Origin: Deltaproteobacteria bacterium
GTDB lineage: Bacteria > Desulfobacterota > JADFXK01
DNA: 42,387 bases
NCBI GenBank assembly: GCA_015233625.1
Contig: JADFXK010000001.1
Location: forward strand, 9,537 to 51,923
Direction of reading: 5' to 3'
The position numbers and the translations under genes are program-made. The notes beneath the pieces are model-generated. The model saw nothing but the letters and a program-made list of their open reading frames with translations, did not search any database and had not been told where the DNA came from. Each line of letters begins with the position of its first letter. The first letter of the stretch is position 1. Below are positions 8,255 through 16,968 of the stretch, piece after piece.

Positions 8255-8737
8255 TTATTTACTGTACTTGTCAATCCACTCCTCGGTCAGAGACTTGCCT
8301 GTCTTGGGATGATCCTTCTTTTTGGCCAGGTGATGCTCCTTGCGTTTCTCCAGTTGAGCTTGTTGTTCCGGAGTCAGAACCTTCATAATCTGGGCCTTCA
8401 CTTGAGCCCGATTGATGACCAGATCCTCACGTGCCGCACTCAATGGCTTATAAGCGGCTCGCATGGCAGCTTCGGTGGCATTGGGAGCCTTAACCGCGGT
8501 GCGGAAGTTCTCTTTGGCCGTTTTCAGGCCGGCCCACAATTTCTGACTCTGAGCTTTATTGGATTTTAGGATGGTGGCGATGGAATGTTTCTGAGCATCG
8601 GTCAGATCGAGTTTCGTCACCCAGCCCAGAATTCCGCATGAACGCTTGTGGTGAGATCCGCCATAGGCGATGGCTCCAGAAACTACGCCAACCAAGACAA
8701 AGACCAGCACGAAGGAAACGATTAATGTTTTTTTCAT
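8255..8737 (-). CDS. Spy/CpxP-family periplasmic protein
   Basis: This 160-residue exported protein has a signal peptide (about residues 1–24, MKKTLIVSFVLVFVLVGVVSG). The mature part is helical and highly charged and has two LTxxQ-type motifs, LTDAQ (45–49) and LTPEQQ (121–126), the hallmark of the Spy/CpxP family of periplasmic chaperones and envelope-stress sensors. The C-terminus is very rich in Lys and His (KRKEHHLAKKKDH), and SHHKRSC follows the signal peptide, so metal binding is possible. The ribosome binding site is AAAGGAA. The copper-chaperone-like gene is nearby on the same strand, which fits a metal or envelope-stress role but does not prove it. Confidence 0.82.
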   Translation of the reverse strand: MKKTLIVSFVLVFVLVGVVSGAIAYGGSHHKRSCGILGWVTKLDLTDAQKHSIATILKSNKAQSQKLWAGLKTAKENFRTAVKAPNATEAAMRAAYKPLSAAREDLVINRAQVKAQIMKVLTPEQQAQLEKRKEHHLAKKKDHPKTGKSLTEEWIDKYSK

Positions 8738-8901
8738 GATTGCATTCCTTTCTTTTAAGTAAAAACAAGGTCTTGAATACCTAACTTAGTCAAGGTCAAG
8801 ACCGGTTGCTTGCCCTTGCAAGTATAGTCGTCGGTTCATGCTAAAAGGTTACTCGAAAAAAAAATAAAACAGCCGGGAACCTTCTCGACGATTTCAACAG
8901 A

Positions 8902-9114
8902 TTGCTCACCCCCGCGACCCGGCCACAATACCAGATCAACTCACGGTGTTTAACCAGGACTGCCGCTCTTCCCAGGAATGGCTATAGTCTTTATGACTTG
9001 GGTGGAAACGTTTGGGGGTGGTTGCGGAACCGGGACGATAGTGGTTGGGATGGTAAGCGGGGCTGCCGGTGGAGATACCCGGATGAATTCGGTGTGGCCC
9101 TAATCCGGCCATAG
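8902..9114 (+). pseudogene. Decayed fragment of a formylglycine-generating-enzyme-like (SUMF1) gene
   Basis: The translated frame contains NGYSLYDLGGNVWGWL followed by a degraded 'RGGSW'-like stretch (KRGCRWRYPDEFG). In the FGE-sulfatase family the expected core is close to 'GLYDMxGNVWEW…RGGSW', so this appears to be a relic of about 45 codons. There is no start, no N-terminal domain and no ribosome binding site. The rest of the 8738–9186 gap holds nothing else I can identify. Confidence 0.5.
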
Positions 9115-9186
9115 TCCCAAGGCCGGGAAACACCGTCTCCTGCTAACGGACGAATTTCGACGCAGGCGAGACCTGCGCCGGAGTTG

Positions 9187-9393
9187 TTATTCAGCCACTG
9201 GGAAATTGATCTCATTCAATGTTGCTTTGATCTTATCCAAAGAAGCCGGGGCGTCCCACTCCACGGTGACGGTTTTCGTTCCAGGGTCACCCTCCACCTT
9301 GGCCACACCAGGCATCTCACTCAATTCCCGCTTGATACTCATCACGCAATGACCACAGTTGATTTTGGGGATGGAAAATGTTTTTGACTCCAT
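9187..9393 (-). CDS. Heavy-metal-associated (HMA) domain protein, CopZ-like
   Basis: This 68-residue protein consists of a single ferredoxin-like HMA domain. The metal-binding motif NCGHC gives Cys13 and Cys16, preceded by the usual first strand (KTFSIPKI) and followed by helix SIKRELSEMPGV. Such proteins carry Cu(I) or another soft metal to a P-type ATPase or regulator. No ATPase is in the window, so the partner is unknown. The start ATG has AGGAG at good distance. It is a stand-alone gene on the minus strand, downstream of the acetyl-CoA hydrolase gene. Confidence 0.88.
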   Translation of the reverse strand: MESKTFSIPKINCGHCVMSIKRELSEMPGVAKVEGDPGTKTVTVEWDAPASLDKIKATLNEINFPVAE

Positions 9394-9521
9394 GGTTTTC
9401 TCCTGTTAATTAGTTGCTGGTTCCTGATTGCTCGGGGCTCGGTGCCGGTTGCCGGTTATTTGTTCAATACGCTGGAATTTATGAACAACCTTAAACAAGC
9501 AATCAGCATCAAGCAAATACT

Positions 9522-11392
9522 TTATGGCCTGATTTCCTCAAATTCCTCTTTTAAAGACATGGTCAAGCTGAACACTCCGCTTTCAATCTTCCGGGTCAGG
9601 TTAGGAAAAATCTTTCGAAACACCTTCATCATCTTGGTGTTCTCAGCCAACACATCGGCGACCAGGGTCACTATTCCCTTGTCCTTAGCAATGGTGGCCA
9701 GGTATTTCAGCAGGAAGGTGCCTAACCCGAATCCCTGCCAGGTGTCATGAATGGCAAATGACACCTCGGCCGCATTGGACTCGAGGTCGAGATGATACAG
9801 GGCTACGGCGATGATCTCCGGATAGCCCCGGTATTCAGTAATCCCGACAATGGTCATTTCCTGGTGATAATCAATGTTGACCAGGTGTTGCATCCGGCTG
9901 TGGGGGGCTTCCCTGACCACGTGGAAGTACCGGAGATAGATGGCTTCGTCAGACATGGTATAAAAAAGATCCCGAAGCATGGTTTCATCCACCGGCTTAA
10001 TCGGTCGGAAAAAAACGGGCACCCCATTTTTAAAACTCCTGGTGATTTCCCACTGTTCTGGATAATTATCGACTAAGGAAGGGGGAAGTTGATCGGCAAA
10101 AATATAATGCTGTTTCTTGGCTGCCAGCATTAATCGTTGTCTGAAACGGGGATGGGCAATATTTATCAACTGCAGCGAGCGCTCAAAGATGGTCCGGCCG
10201 AACAAATAAGCTGTGCCGTATTCAGTAACCACGTAATGGATATCACTGCGCGGCACGGCCACCCCACTCCCCTCTTTCAGTTTAGGCACGATCCTGGATA
10301 CGGTTCCATTCCTGGCTGTGGACGGCAGGGCGATAATGGCCCGCCCGTTCTTGGCCTTACTGCCGCCATCGGTGAAGTCCAGGGTGCCGCCGACACCAGA
10401 AAAAAATTTGTGCCCAATGGAGTCAACGCACACCTGGCCGGTAAGGTCGACTTGCAAGGCAGAATTGATGGCCACCATGTTATCATTCAGGCTGATCACA
10501 TGGGGGTCGCAGACATAGTCGGAGGGGAGGAATTCCAGCATGGGGTTGTTGTCCACAAACTTGTAGAGCCATTCGTCGCCCATGCACATGCAAGCCACCA
10601 TTTTGCCTGGGTGTAAGGTCTTCTTCCGGTTAGTGATCACCCCGGCCTCAGCCAGCTCGGCGATGCCGGTGGTAAAGAACTCCGTATGAATCCCCAGGTC
10701 TTTCTTGTCCCGGAGAAAGGCCAGGGCCGTATTGGGCACGGTCCCGTAGCCGACTTCAATGGTGTCTCCATCTCTAACCAACTGGCTCAGATGACGCCCA
10801 ATCCGTTGGGTAATGACATCCGGCTCCTTGCTCACCACGGTGATTAAAGGGTGATTGCCCTTGACCAGGAAATCGATCTGATCGACGTGAAGGAAGCTGT
10901 CCCCCAGAGTCCGCGGCATATTGGGATTTACTTCGGCCACGATAATCTTGGCGCTTTCTGCCGCCGCTTTAGACACATCCACTGAAATGCCCAGAGAACA
11001 GAATCCGTGATGGTCCGGCGGCGAGACCTGAATCAGGGCCATGTCAAGTCGAATAATGCCTTGCTTGAACAGGGCCGGGACATCGGATGACCGGACCGGA
11101 ATGTAGTCGGCTCGTCCTTCCGCCACCGCCTCCCGAGCCTGGGGTCCAATAAAGAAGGTCTTCAGCCGCAGGCACTCTACATATTCTTTTCGGGCATATG
11201 GCGAGTCTCCTAAATTGGCGACATGATAAACACAGGTATCTACCAGATCGCGGCCGATTTTTTCTAAATGGCTGGTCAGGGTCTGAGGTTCCGCGCACCC
11301 GGTGTGAATGAAAAGTTATCTCCGTTCTTGATCTTTCTTAAAGCATTCTCGGCGGTGGAGACTTTATCCGCATACCTTGCTTCCCAATTCAT
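9522..11392 (-). CDS. Acetyl-CoA hydrolase/transferase fused to a GNAT domain, with an N-terminal frameshift
   Basis: The ORF track starts at 11126 (MAEGRADYIPV), but the gene clearly begins upstream. ATG 11392 (ribosome binding site AAGGTAG) gives MNWEARYADKVSTAENALRK…GDN; then a one-base shift leads into FIHTGCAEPQTLTSHLEK…FFIGPQAREAVAEGRADY, continuous with the long ORF. The break lies at a run of four T (plus-strand AAAA, 11311–11314) where five would restore GDNFFIHTGCAEPQ. The repaired product is about 623 residues. The CoA-transferase family I domains end near YVVTEYG (catalytic Glu) and RERA/IAHPRFR-like motifs. A GNAT acetyltransferase domain follows, with WQGFGLGTFLLKYL as acetyl-CoA loop. 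The family interconverts acyl-CoA and acids; substrates are uncertain. The break may be a sequencing error or a real mutation. Confidence 0.85.
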
Positions 11393-11536
11393 ATCGTCTA
11401 CCTTAGTCGCCTATCACGTCGGCCGGTTACTGATTACAAGTTCAACTGGTTATTGGAGTTGATCCGCCGGTTGCCTCCGATACGCAACACGTAATTTGAA
11501 ACCCCTAACACGTAAGACAATTCACGACCAAGACCG

Positions 11537-12199
11537 TCAATACAAACCACCACCCTGGCCTTTCCTGCGGAACAAGACCAGGCCCAGCAGGATGCCGGCC
11601 AAAGCCACCCCGCCGACAGAAACCAGCCAATGGAGTTGGCTATCGAGATCGATCTTTTCCTTTTGATTTTGCATCGCGCCCAACTCCGCCTCTTGGCGCT
11701 TAACGACGGTGTCGATTTCTTTTTGTTGCTGACTTAACTTGGCGTAGCTTGACCTTACTTGTTCCATTTTTTGAATGCCCTGGTTCAAGGTCTCCAATTC
11801 TTTTCTCTGATCCTGGATATCTTTTTCAAACTTAGATATGTCACTAGTTAATTTAGTATTTTGCTGTTTCAGGGTACTTACTTCGTTGGTCAGGCTAGTG
11901 TTTCGATCTTTAACGCTTTTATAGCGATAGATCTTAGGCAAGTCGGGGCTCAGAAACTTTCTTAGGATCCAGCCTTGTTGCTCTTCTCTGGGTCCATACT
12001 TCACCTTGGCCCAATTTCCATCTTCATCTAATAACTCCACCTCTTGATAAGATTTAAGATAACCAACAATTTTGGCATCGGCGCCTGTCCCTGTCTTGAC
12101 CGCCACCTCAAAATCGTCAATGACATAAGTTGGACCGGCCATCGCCGAGACGGGAGATAGCAGCACAATAAGCCATAATAATATTACTATGTTACCCAT
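11537..12199 (-). CDS. SH3-domain/coiled-coil membrane-anchored protein (TIGR04211-like)
   Basis: This 220-residue protein has a signal peptide (about 1–21), a bacterial SH3 domain (about 22–88, with the 'GYLKSYQEVELLDEDGNWAKVK' beta pattern and W76-type residue), a long coiled coil (about 95–180, rich in K, Q, E and L) and a C-terminal transmembrane helix (about 189–209) followed by a basic tail RRKGQ. This order matches the TIGR04211/YgiM family, anchored in the inner membrane facing the periplasm and probably binding peptidoglycan. GAGAGGAAAAA precedes the ATG. It stands alone on the minus strand upstream of the acyl-CoA gene's end region. Confidence 0.85.
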   Translation of the reverse strand: MGNIVILLWLIVLLSPVSAMAGPTYVIDDFEVAVKTGTGADAKIVGYLKSYQEVELLDEDGNWAKVKYGPREEQQGWILRKFLSPDLPKIYRYKSVKDRNTSLTNEVSTLKQQNTKLTSDISKFEKDIQDQRKELETLNQGIQKMEQVRSSYAKLSQQQKEIDTVVKRQEAELGAMQNQKEKIDLDSQLHWLVSVGGVALAGILLGLVLFRRKGQGGGLY

Positions 12200-12462
12200 T
12201 TTTTCCTCTCTTGGGGATGGTTCAGGTCACTCTTCATGTGATCTACTCTTAAATATTCGACAATGACTTTAACAGACTAGTGCCTAAAAGGTCAACAGGT
12301 CATCGTTTTAATGTTGACCCAATGGTCATTTTTTGTTAGGAAAAATAGTAACCATCCATACCTGGTTGCCCGGCAACGCCTGATCCCGATATACTGGACC
12401 GGGCCATCCGACGGATATACCTGGCTAACAAACTAAAATAATTAATATCTTCGAGGCAAATC

Positions 12463-12756
12463 ATGGACCGAATCTTAGCTTTGATCAATCAAGCGCGCGA
12501 CCTGGACTGGATGCAAACTATTCAAAACCCCTATGTCATCGCTGCAATAGTGGTCCTTTTGGCCTTGAGCTTCTGGCGCAAAGCTTATGCGGCCGTAGCC
12601 GTCATTATAGTGGTAGTCGCCTTTATTCCGTTGAGTTATTATACGCTGCCTAAAGGGGAAGAGGAGATCGATGTCGCCAAAGTGGCCATCTTTGCCGGCG
12701 GCTCGGCAATCTTGGGTGGGATTTTAATTTATTTTGGGTTCGTCAAAGGCAAGTAA
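12463..12756 (+). CDS. Small membrane protein, function unknown
   Basis: This 97-residue protein has three hydrophobic helices (about 23–39, 44–62 and 74–92) and short charged connectors (KGEEEIDVAK). No family is recognised. The upstream gap (12200–12462) contains TGACCCAATGGTCA, a small inverted repeat that could be an operator, but no convincing promoter. A weak AATATCTTCGAGG precedes the ATG. Length, clean hydrophobic pattern and absence of competing frames make it a likely real gene. Confidence 0.65.
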   Translation: MDRILALINQARDLDWMQTIQNPYVIAAIVVLLALSFWRKAYAAVAVIIVVVAFIPLSYYTLPKGEEEIDVAKVAIFAGGSAILGGILIYFGFVKGK

Positions 12757-12857
12757 ACCTGCCCCCGGGGACAATGAGTTCATGATCACCAAAATGTGCC
12801 CAAGATGAAATGTACTATTCCTTAGGTCTGGACGAGACCGGGTCGGGCATCAATATT

Positions 12858-12892
12858 TGGTACGCGATAATAATTTGGTACGCGATAAGATG
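12858..12892. repeat. Short direct repeat (two copies of about 16 bp)
   Basis: ATTTGGTACGCGATAA occurs twice in tandem (…ATATTTGGTACGCGATAATAATTTGGTACGCGATAAG…) in the gap before the TPR gene. It could be an operator pair or slipped-strand duplication. Nothing else is seen in 12757–13044 apart from the next gene's ribosome binding site. Confidence 0.6.
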
Positions 12893-13044
12893 TCGGCATT
12901 CATCTAAAGAAAGGATGTTTGATATTCTATTCGCCGCAGAGACCGGGGGCTGAAATGAGATAACTTGCAGTTACCACTCCCCTTGCTGAGCGCTGAAAAC
13001 TGCTCGCTCATAATATTTGTTGGAGAAGTCAAAAGGAGGCTCCC

Positions 13045-13797
13045 ATGGCCGACCAAACCCCACCATCCATCGGTTCCGGACAATCCGAAGTATATGTCGA
13101 ATCCAAGGAAATGAAGATCGGAACCGGCGTCACAGCCCGGATTCAAAAATCGGAAACATTTTACCAACTGATGGGAACTGAAGATGATGTGGTAGTCTTA
13201 AGCCTCCTGATAAAAGACACGCCATCCAAAATCATCGAAAAGGTGCCCTTTGACGAATTCGAGAAACGATTCAGCCGTGTGGAAAATTATTTTAAGGATA
13301 AGTCTAAAGAGGTAAATGTGAAGTTGACTCGCCATTTATCCATGGGGGAGCAACATCTGGAAAAGCAAGAATATTACAGCGCCGAATACGAGTTTGACAG
13401 CGCCCTCAAGATGGACCAAAGGAATCTGCGGGCTAATTTGGGCAAGAGTCAGACTCGGGCCGCCTTGGGCGATGAACAGGGCGCGGTTGAAATCCTAAAA
13501 AAAATGGCGGACTTCGATGACCTGTACCAGATAGAAAACAAACATGTATTTAACAAATACGGCATGCAACTCCGGCATCACAAACTGTATGATGACTCTG
13601 TTCAAAGCTATGTCAAGGCCCTCAAGTGCGACTCAGGTGACGAACACCTATACTATAACCTGGCCCGGGCCCTATATGAGAAGGGTGATCAAGAAAAAGC
13701 TTGCCGCGTATTAAAAAACGCCATCAGGTTGAACCCCGACTTCAAAGATGGTGAAACATTACTTGCCTACTATGAAAAGCATCCGCCCCAGACTTAA
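13045..13797 (+). CDS. Tetratricopeptide-repeat protein
   Basis: This 250-residue soluble protein has no signal peptide. The N-terminal 90 residues form a non-TPR domain (VYVESKEMKIGTGVTARIQKSETF…), followed by about four TPR units. The first is ALTHYLSMGEQHLEKQEYYSAEYEFDSAL-like at 95–125; others run 130–160, 165–197 (YGMQLRHHKLYDDSVQSYVKAL) and 201–235 (YYNLARALYEKGDQEKACRVLKNAI). TPR proteins act as scaffolds; no partner can be named. A strong AAAAGGAGG ribosome binding site precedes the ATG. It is probably monocistronic, since 209 bases separate it from the next gene. Confidence 0.8.
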   Translation: MADQTPPSIGSGQSEVYVESKEMKIGTGVTARIQKSETFYQLMGTEDDVVVLSLLIKDTPSKIIEKVPFDEFEKRFSRVENYFKDKSKEVNVKLTRHLSMGEQHLEKQEYYSAEYEFDSALKMDQRNLRANLGKSQTRAALGDEQGAVEILKKMADFDDLYQIENKHVFNKYGMQLRHHKLYDDSVQSYVKALKCDSGDEHLYYNLARALYEKGDQEKACRVLKNAIRLNPDFKDGETLLAYYEKHPPQT

Positions 13798-14006
13798 AAA
13801 CAAGAGTCCCCGCCTGCTTGACGCATCCCTAAGCCATCGGTGGTCTGCTTACAGCACTCGGCAAAACCAGAATAGCCTGTGGTCGGTAGTCTCGACTTAA
13901 CCTGGAATAAGACGGATGGAACGTCCTATCTTGTTGCTCTCGGCCAACATCGCCGGATAGTTCCTTACCCTGGGACCCAGATGATATTCAATGAAGGACT
14001 GACCGC

Positions 14007-16463
14007 TTGACGTCGGACTTAGCCATCTCGTTTCGTATGGTCATCTGGATCGGGCTGGCCGCGGGCCTGGGCCTGTGGTGGTCCCACCGGAGCCGAGAAG
14101 GCGAGGACCTGACCCCTTGGGCCATTGTCGTCCTTTACTGGTTGGCCCTGATGGTCTTGTTTTGGCCGGCGATAGTCTCTGACCGGTGTTTGGTCCCGGC
14201 GGACATCCTATTTCAGAATTATCCCTGGAAGGCTTTCTATCCAGGTGTCACACCCCATAATCCCCTCCTGACCGATCCGCTGGAAAGCGTTTACCCCTGG
14301 TGGCGGTCCTGGCTCAAAGCGGTCCACGAAGGAACCTGGCCTTTATGGAACCCGGCGGCCTACTGCGGATCTCCGCTTTTGGCCAATCTGATCTCCGCCT
14401 CTCTCCATCCCATCAACCTGTTGCTTCTCATCCTGCCCATCGAACAGGCCGGCACGCTGTTCCCCTTCTTGCGTTTGCTGGCGGCCGCAGGAGGTACCTA
14501 TGCCTTGTTGCGCGCCTTTCGGCTTCCCTCGGCCAGCGCCTTCTTAGGCGGGCTGTTGTATGCTTTTTGCGGTGTGCATATCGTCTGGTTGTCCAACTAT
14601 CCCAGTGTCAACGTCACCGCCCTGATGCCTTGGATTTTTCTCAGCCTGGACCGGCTGGCCCGCGGAGGGCGCCCCGGCTGGGCCCTGGGTCTAACCCTAT
14701 TTTCAGCCCTGCAGTTCTTGGGGGGGCACCCGGAGTCATCCTTCCATTTATACCTGGCCGCTCTGCCGTTTTTCATTTGGCGTCTCTTCGTGGAACGGCA
14801 GAGAGGGATCGGTTACCTGGTCCTGGTCGGCCGAATCGCCCTGGTGAGCGGCGCCGGTCTGGTCGCGGTGGCTTTAGTCGCGTTTCAATTGTACCCTTTT
14901 ATGGAATACCTGCCTCTGACCTCCCGGTATCAAGAAATCGCGGCCAGCGGTAAAAACATGTTTCAACACTTAGACTTCGGCGTCTGCCTCCGGCAAATCT
15001 CCGGCACGCTCATCTCTCCGGACTTCTACGGGAATCCGGTGCACGGAAACTACTGGGGCTTCGGCAACTATACGGAACAGAATACCCATCTGACCATCAT
15101 CGGGCTGATTTTGGCGGCCCTGACTCTAATCCGAAGCCGCACCCACCGGGGACTAAAGCGATTTCTGCTCTTACTGGCCTTGTTTTCTTTCCTGGTGGCG
15201 GTGCGGACGCCGGGGTTGTTTGATTTGCTCGCCCATCTACCGTTGTTTAAGGAAGCCAGCAACCATCGGCTGATCTTTGTCTTCTCCTTCTGCTGCTCTC
15301 TACTGGCCGCCCTGGCCGCGGCCGACTATCAGGCTGGGCCGGAAGAATCCATCAAGACACCGGTTCTGACGGCCATAGGGCTGGTGATTGTGGCCGGACT
15401 CCTTCATTTCTTTTCCTCAGATGGGTTGACCGAACTCCAATTGCATTACCGGCTGACCCATTTGGCGATGTTCCTGGCCTTCTTGGTGCCGGCTGTTTGC
15501 CTGACCGCGTATGGCGGCAGCCGGCGGAGACTGGGCCGCAGACTACCCTGGATCGCGGCCGGACTGGTGGTGCTGGAGGTGATGGCCTGGGGTTCGGATT
15601 ATAATACCTTCGTGAATCGGGCTCTGATCTATCCACCCACCCCCATGACCGATTTTATCACTTCTCGGCCGGGCCGTTTCCGGGTGGTCGGATACAAAGG
15701 TTGCCTCAGACGCGGGGCGGAGCAAGTCTACGGGTACGATAGCATTATCAGTATGGACCCGATGAAACCTGCGGCATATGAACGGGTGCTGGCGGCTGTC
15801 AACGGCCGATACCAGGCAGTGTTTACACCGGAAGTGGCCGCAGTGGATTCGCCCGGGGTAGATTTCTTACATGTTAAATATGTCGCCGTCGGGCCCGACG
15901 TAAGTACACAGGAGTTCTCATCAGAACGATTCAGATTGGCCTACACGGGGGTTGATGGGAAGGTATATGAAAATCGACAGGCCCTTCCGAGGGCTTTTTG
16001 GGTTGAAGAAGTTTTGATTGCTCCATCCGGGGCGAGCGCTTTTGGGCTGGCCGACATCCATCGTCATGAACTCAACCGGGTGGTAGTCATAGAAGCCCCG
16101 GTAGATGCCGGGTTTAACTCCGCCAGGTTTGCGGCGGCCAAAAATCCAACCGTGGTTGTAGTCGAGAAAAAACAGAACAGTTTCCGTGTGCGAGTCCACA
16201 CTACGGCCTCCGGCTGCCTGGTCCTGAGCGAGGTACTTCTTCCCGGTTGGCATGTCCGGTTGGATGGCCAAGAATCCCGGATCAACCGGGCCAATGGTGC
16301 CTTTATGGCCGTGTTCGTGCCGGCCGGAGTGAACCAGATGGAGTTTTACTATGCGCCGAAGTCTTTCCAGGTCGGACTCATCATCTCCGGGGCCGGATTG
16401 TTCGTCGTGTTCTTGGCCCTGGCCGGATGGATCAGGTGGCGGTTCAAGCGCTCCACAAAATGA
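14007..16463 (+). CDS. YfhO-family polytopic membrane protein (GT-C-like)
   Basis: This 818-residue protein begins with twelve or more transmembrane helices (residues 1 to about 540). A soluble, mostly beta C-terminal domain follows (about 545–790, including LLPGWHVRLDGQ near 745), and a last helix runs about 790–812 before a basic tail. The early luminal motif 'PWKAFYPG…NPLLTDPLESVYPWW' and 'PLWNPAAYCGSPLLANL' are typical of YfhO-like proteins. These resemble lipid-linked sugar glycosyltransferases (GT-C fold) and serve cell-surface or lipoteichoic acid glycosylation in studied cases. The start is TTG 14007 with AAGGACTGA upstream; ATG 14037 is an alternative. The donor and acceptor are unknown. 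Confidence 0.8.
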   Translation: MTSDLAISFRMVIWIGLAAGLGLWWSHRSREGEDLTPWAIVVLYWLALMVLFWPAIVSDRCLVPADILFQNYPWKAFYPGVTPHNPLLTDPLESVYPWWRSWLKAVHEGTWPLWNPAAYCGSPLLANLISASLHPINLLLLILPIEQAGTLFPFLRLLAAAGGTYALLRAFRLPSASAFLGGLLYAFCGVHIVWLSNYPSVNVTALMPWIFLSLDRLARGGRPGWALGLTLFSALQFLGGHPESSFHLYLAALPFFIWRLFVERQRGIGYLVLVGRIALVSGAGLVAVALVAFQLYPFMEYLPLTSRYQEIAASGKNMFQHLDFGVCLRQISGTLISPDFYGNPVHGNYWGFGNYTEQNTHLTIIGLILAALTLIRSRTHRGLKRFLLLLALFSFLVAVRTPGLFDLLAHLPLFKEASNHRLIFVFSFCCSLLAALAAADYQAGPEESIKTPVLTAIGLVIVAGLLHFFSSDGLTELQLHYRLTHLAMFLAFLVPAVCLTAYGGSRRRLGRRLPWIAAGLVVLEVMAWGSDYNTFVNRALIYPPTPMTDFITSRPGRFRVVGYKGCLRRGAEQVYGYDSIISMDPMKPAAYERVLAAVNGRYQAVFTPEVAAVDSPGVDFLHVKYVAVGPDVSTQEFSSERFRLAYTGVDGKVYENRQALPRAFWVEEVLIAPSGASAFGLADIHRHELNRVVVIEAPVDAGFNSARFAAAKNPTVVVVEKKQNSFRVRVHTTASGCLVLSEVLLPGWHVRLDGQESRINRANGAFMAVFVPAGVNQMEFYYAPKSFQVGLIISGAGLFVVFLALAGWIRWRFKRSTK

Positions 16464-16496
16464 GAATTGCTGGCCGATAGAAATCCAGATTGCTAC

Positions 16497-16524
16497 TTGA
16501 CTCTGTTTGTGTTAATCTTAAAAT
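16497..16524 (+). promoter_or_regulatory. Candidate sigma-70 promoter
   Basis: TTGACT (16497–16502), a 16-base spacer and TAAAAT (16519–16524) lie about 50 bases before the ATG of the next small gene, on the same strand. The AT-rich spacer and good boxes make this a plausible separate promoter after the YfhO gene. Confidence 0.55.
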
Positions 16525-16574
16525 ATTCATCTTGTTTCGCGACAGCCTCAAAAACCACTTAAAAAGGGGAAAAA

Positions 16575-16901
16575 ATGAACGGGAACAAAGAAAAAGTCAA
16601 GTTCACCTATGTGGCGCCGCATCACCTTAGGGACTGCTATGTTAATGGAGCCTGGGGAGAAGTCACCGGACGAGACGAGATAGTCATGCACTTTTACTCC
16701 GAGAGACAACCTCTACCGAAATCAAGTGCCTATACCTTTGACGAGACCGGAAACGTCACCGATTACGAAGAAGAACCGGGCGGAGATACTGTTCGGCTCA
16801 TTCAGGCGTCTCTGGTCATGGATCTGGAAACGGCCCGGGCCATAAACCAGTGGTTGGCCGATAGAATTGATGCTCTGACGGTTCCGGAAGAAGGGGAATA
16901 G
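16575..16901 (+). CDS. Conserved-looking hypothetical protein, 108 residues
   Basis: No family is firmly recognised. The pattern of a short strand (VKFTYVAPHHLRDCYVNGAWGEVTGRDEIVMHFYSER) followed by a downstream helix (MDLETARAINQWLADRIDAL) resembles small DUF3467-like proteins, where a beta sheet with 'N…V…D…L.F' is followed by 'hpxxAkxLxxxL'. That resemblance is by eye only. A strong AAAAGGGGAAAAA ribosome binding site and its own promoter support expression. It is acidic and soluble, and converges with the M24 peptidase gene. Confidence 0.65.
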   Translation: MNGNKEKVKFTYVAPHHLRDCYVNGAWGEVTGRDEIVMHFYSERQPLPKSSAYTFDETGNVTDYEEEPGGDTVRLIQASLVMDLETARAINQWLADRIDALTVPEEGE

Positions 16902-16968
16902 TCTACTACCAATTAAATACCAAGATGATCTACCTCAGGCAATCCGGCGCTGACCCGGCCAGAGACTT

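Noticed and set aside
8740-8800. Promoter for the Spy-like gene (TTGACC…TATTCA)
   Set aside because: The spacing is 14 bases, too short for sigma-70, and no better pair was found.
14300-14953. 217-residue ORF inside the YfhO-like gene
   Set aside because: It overlaps the real gene in another frame, is Arg/Pro-rich and has no family features.
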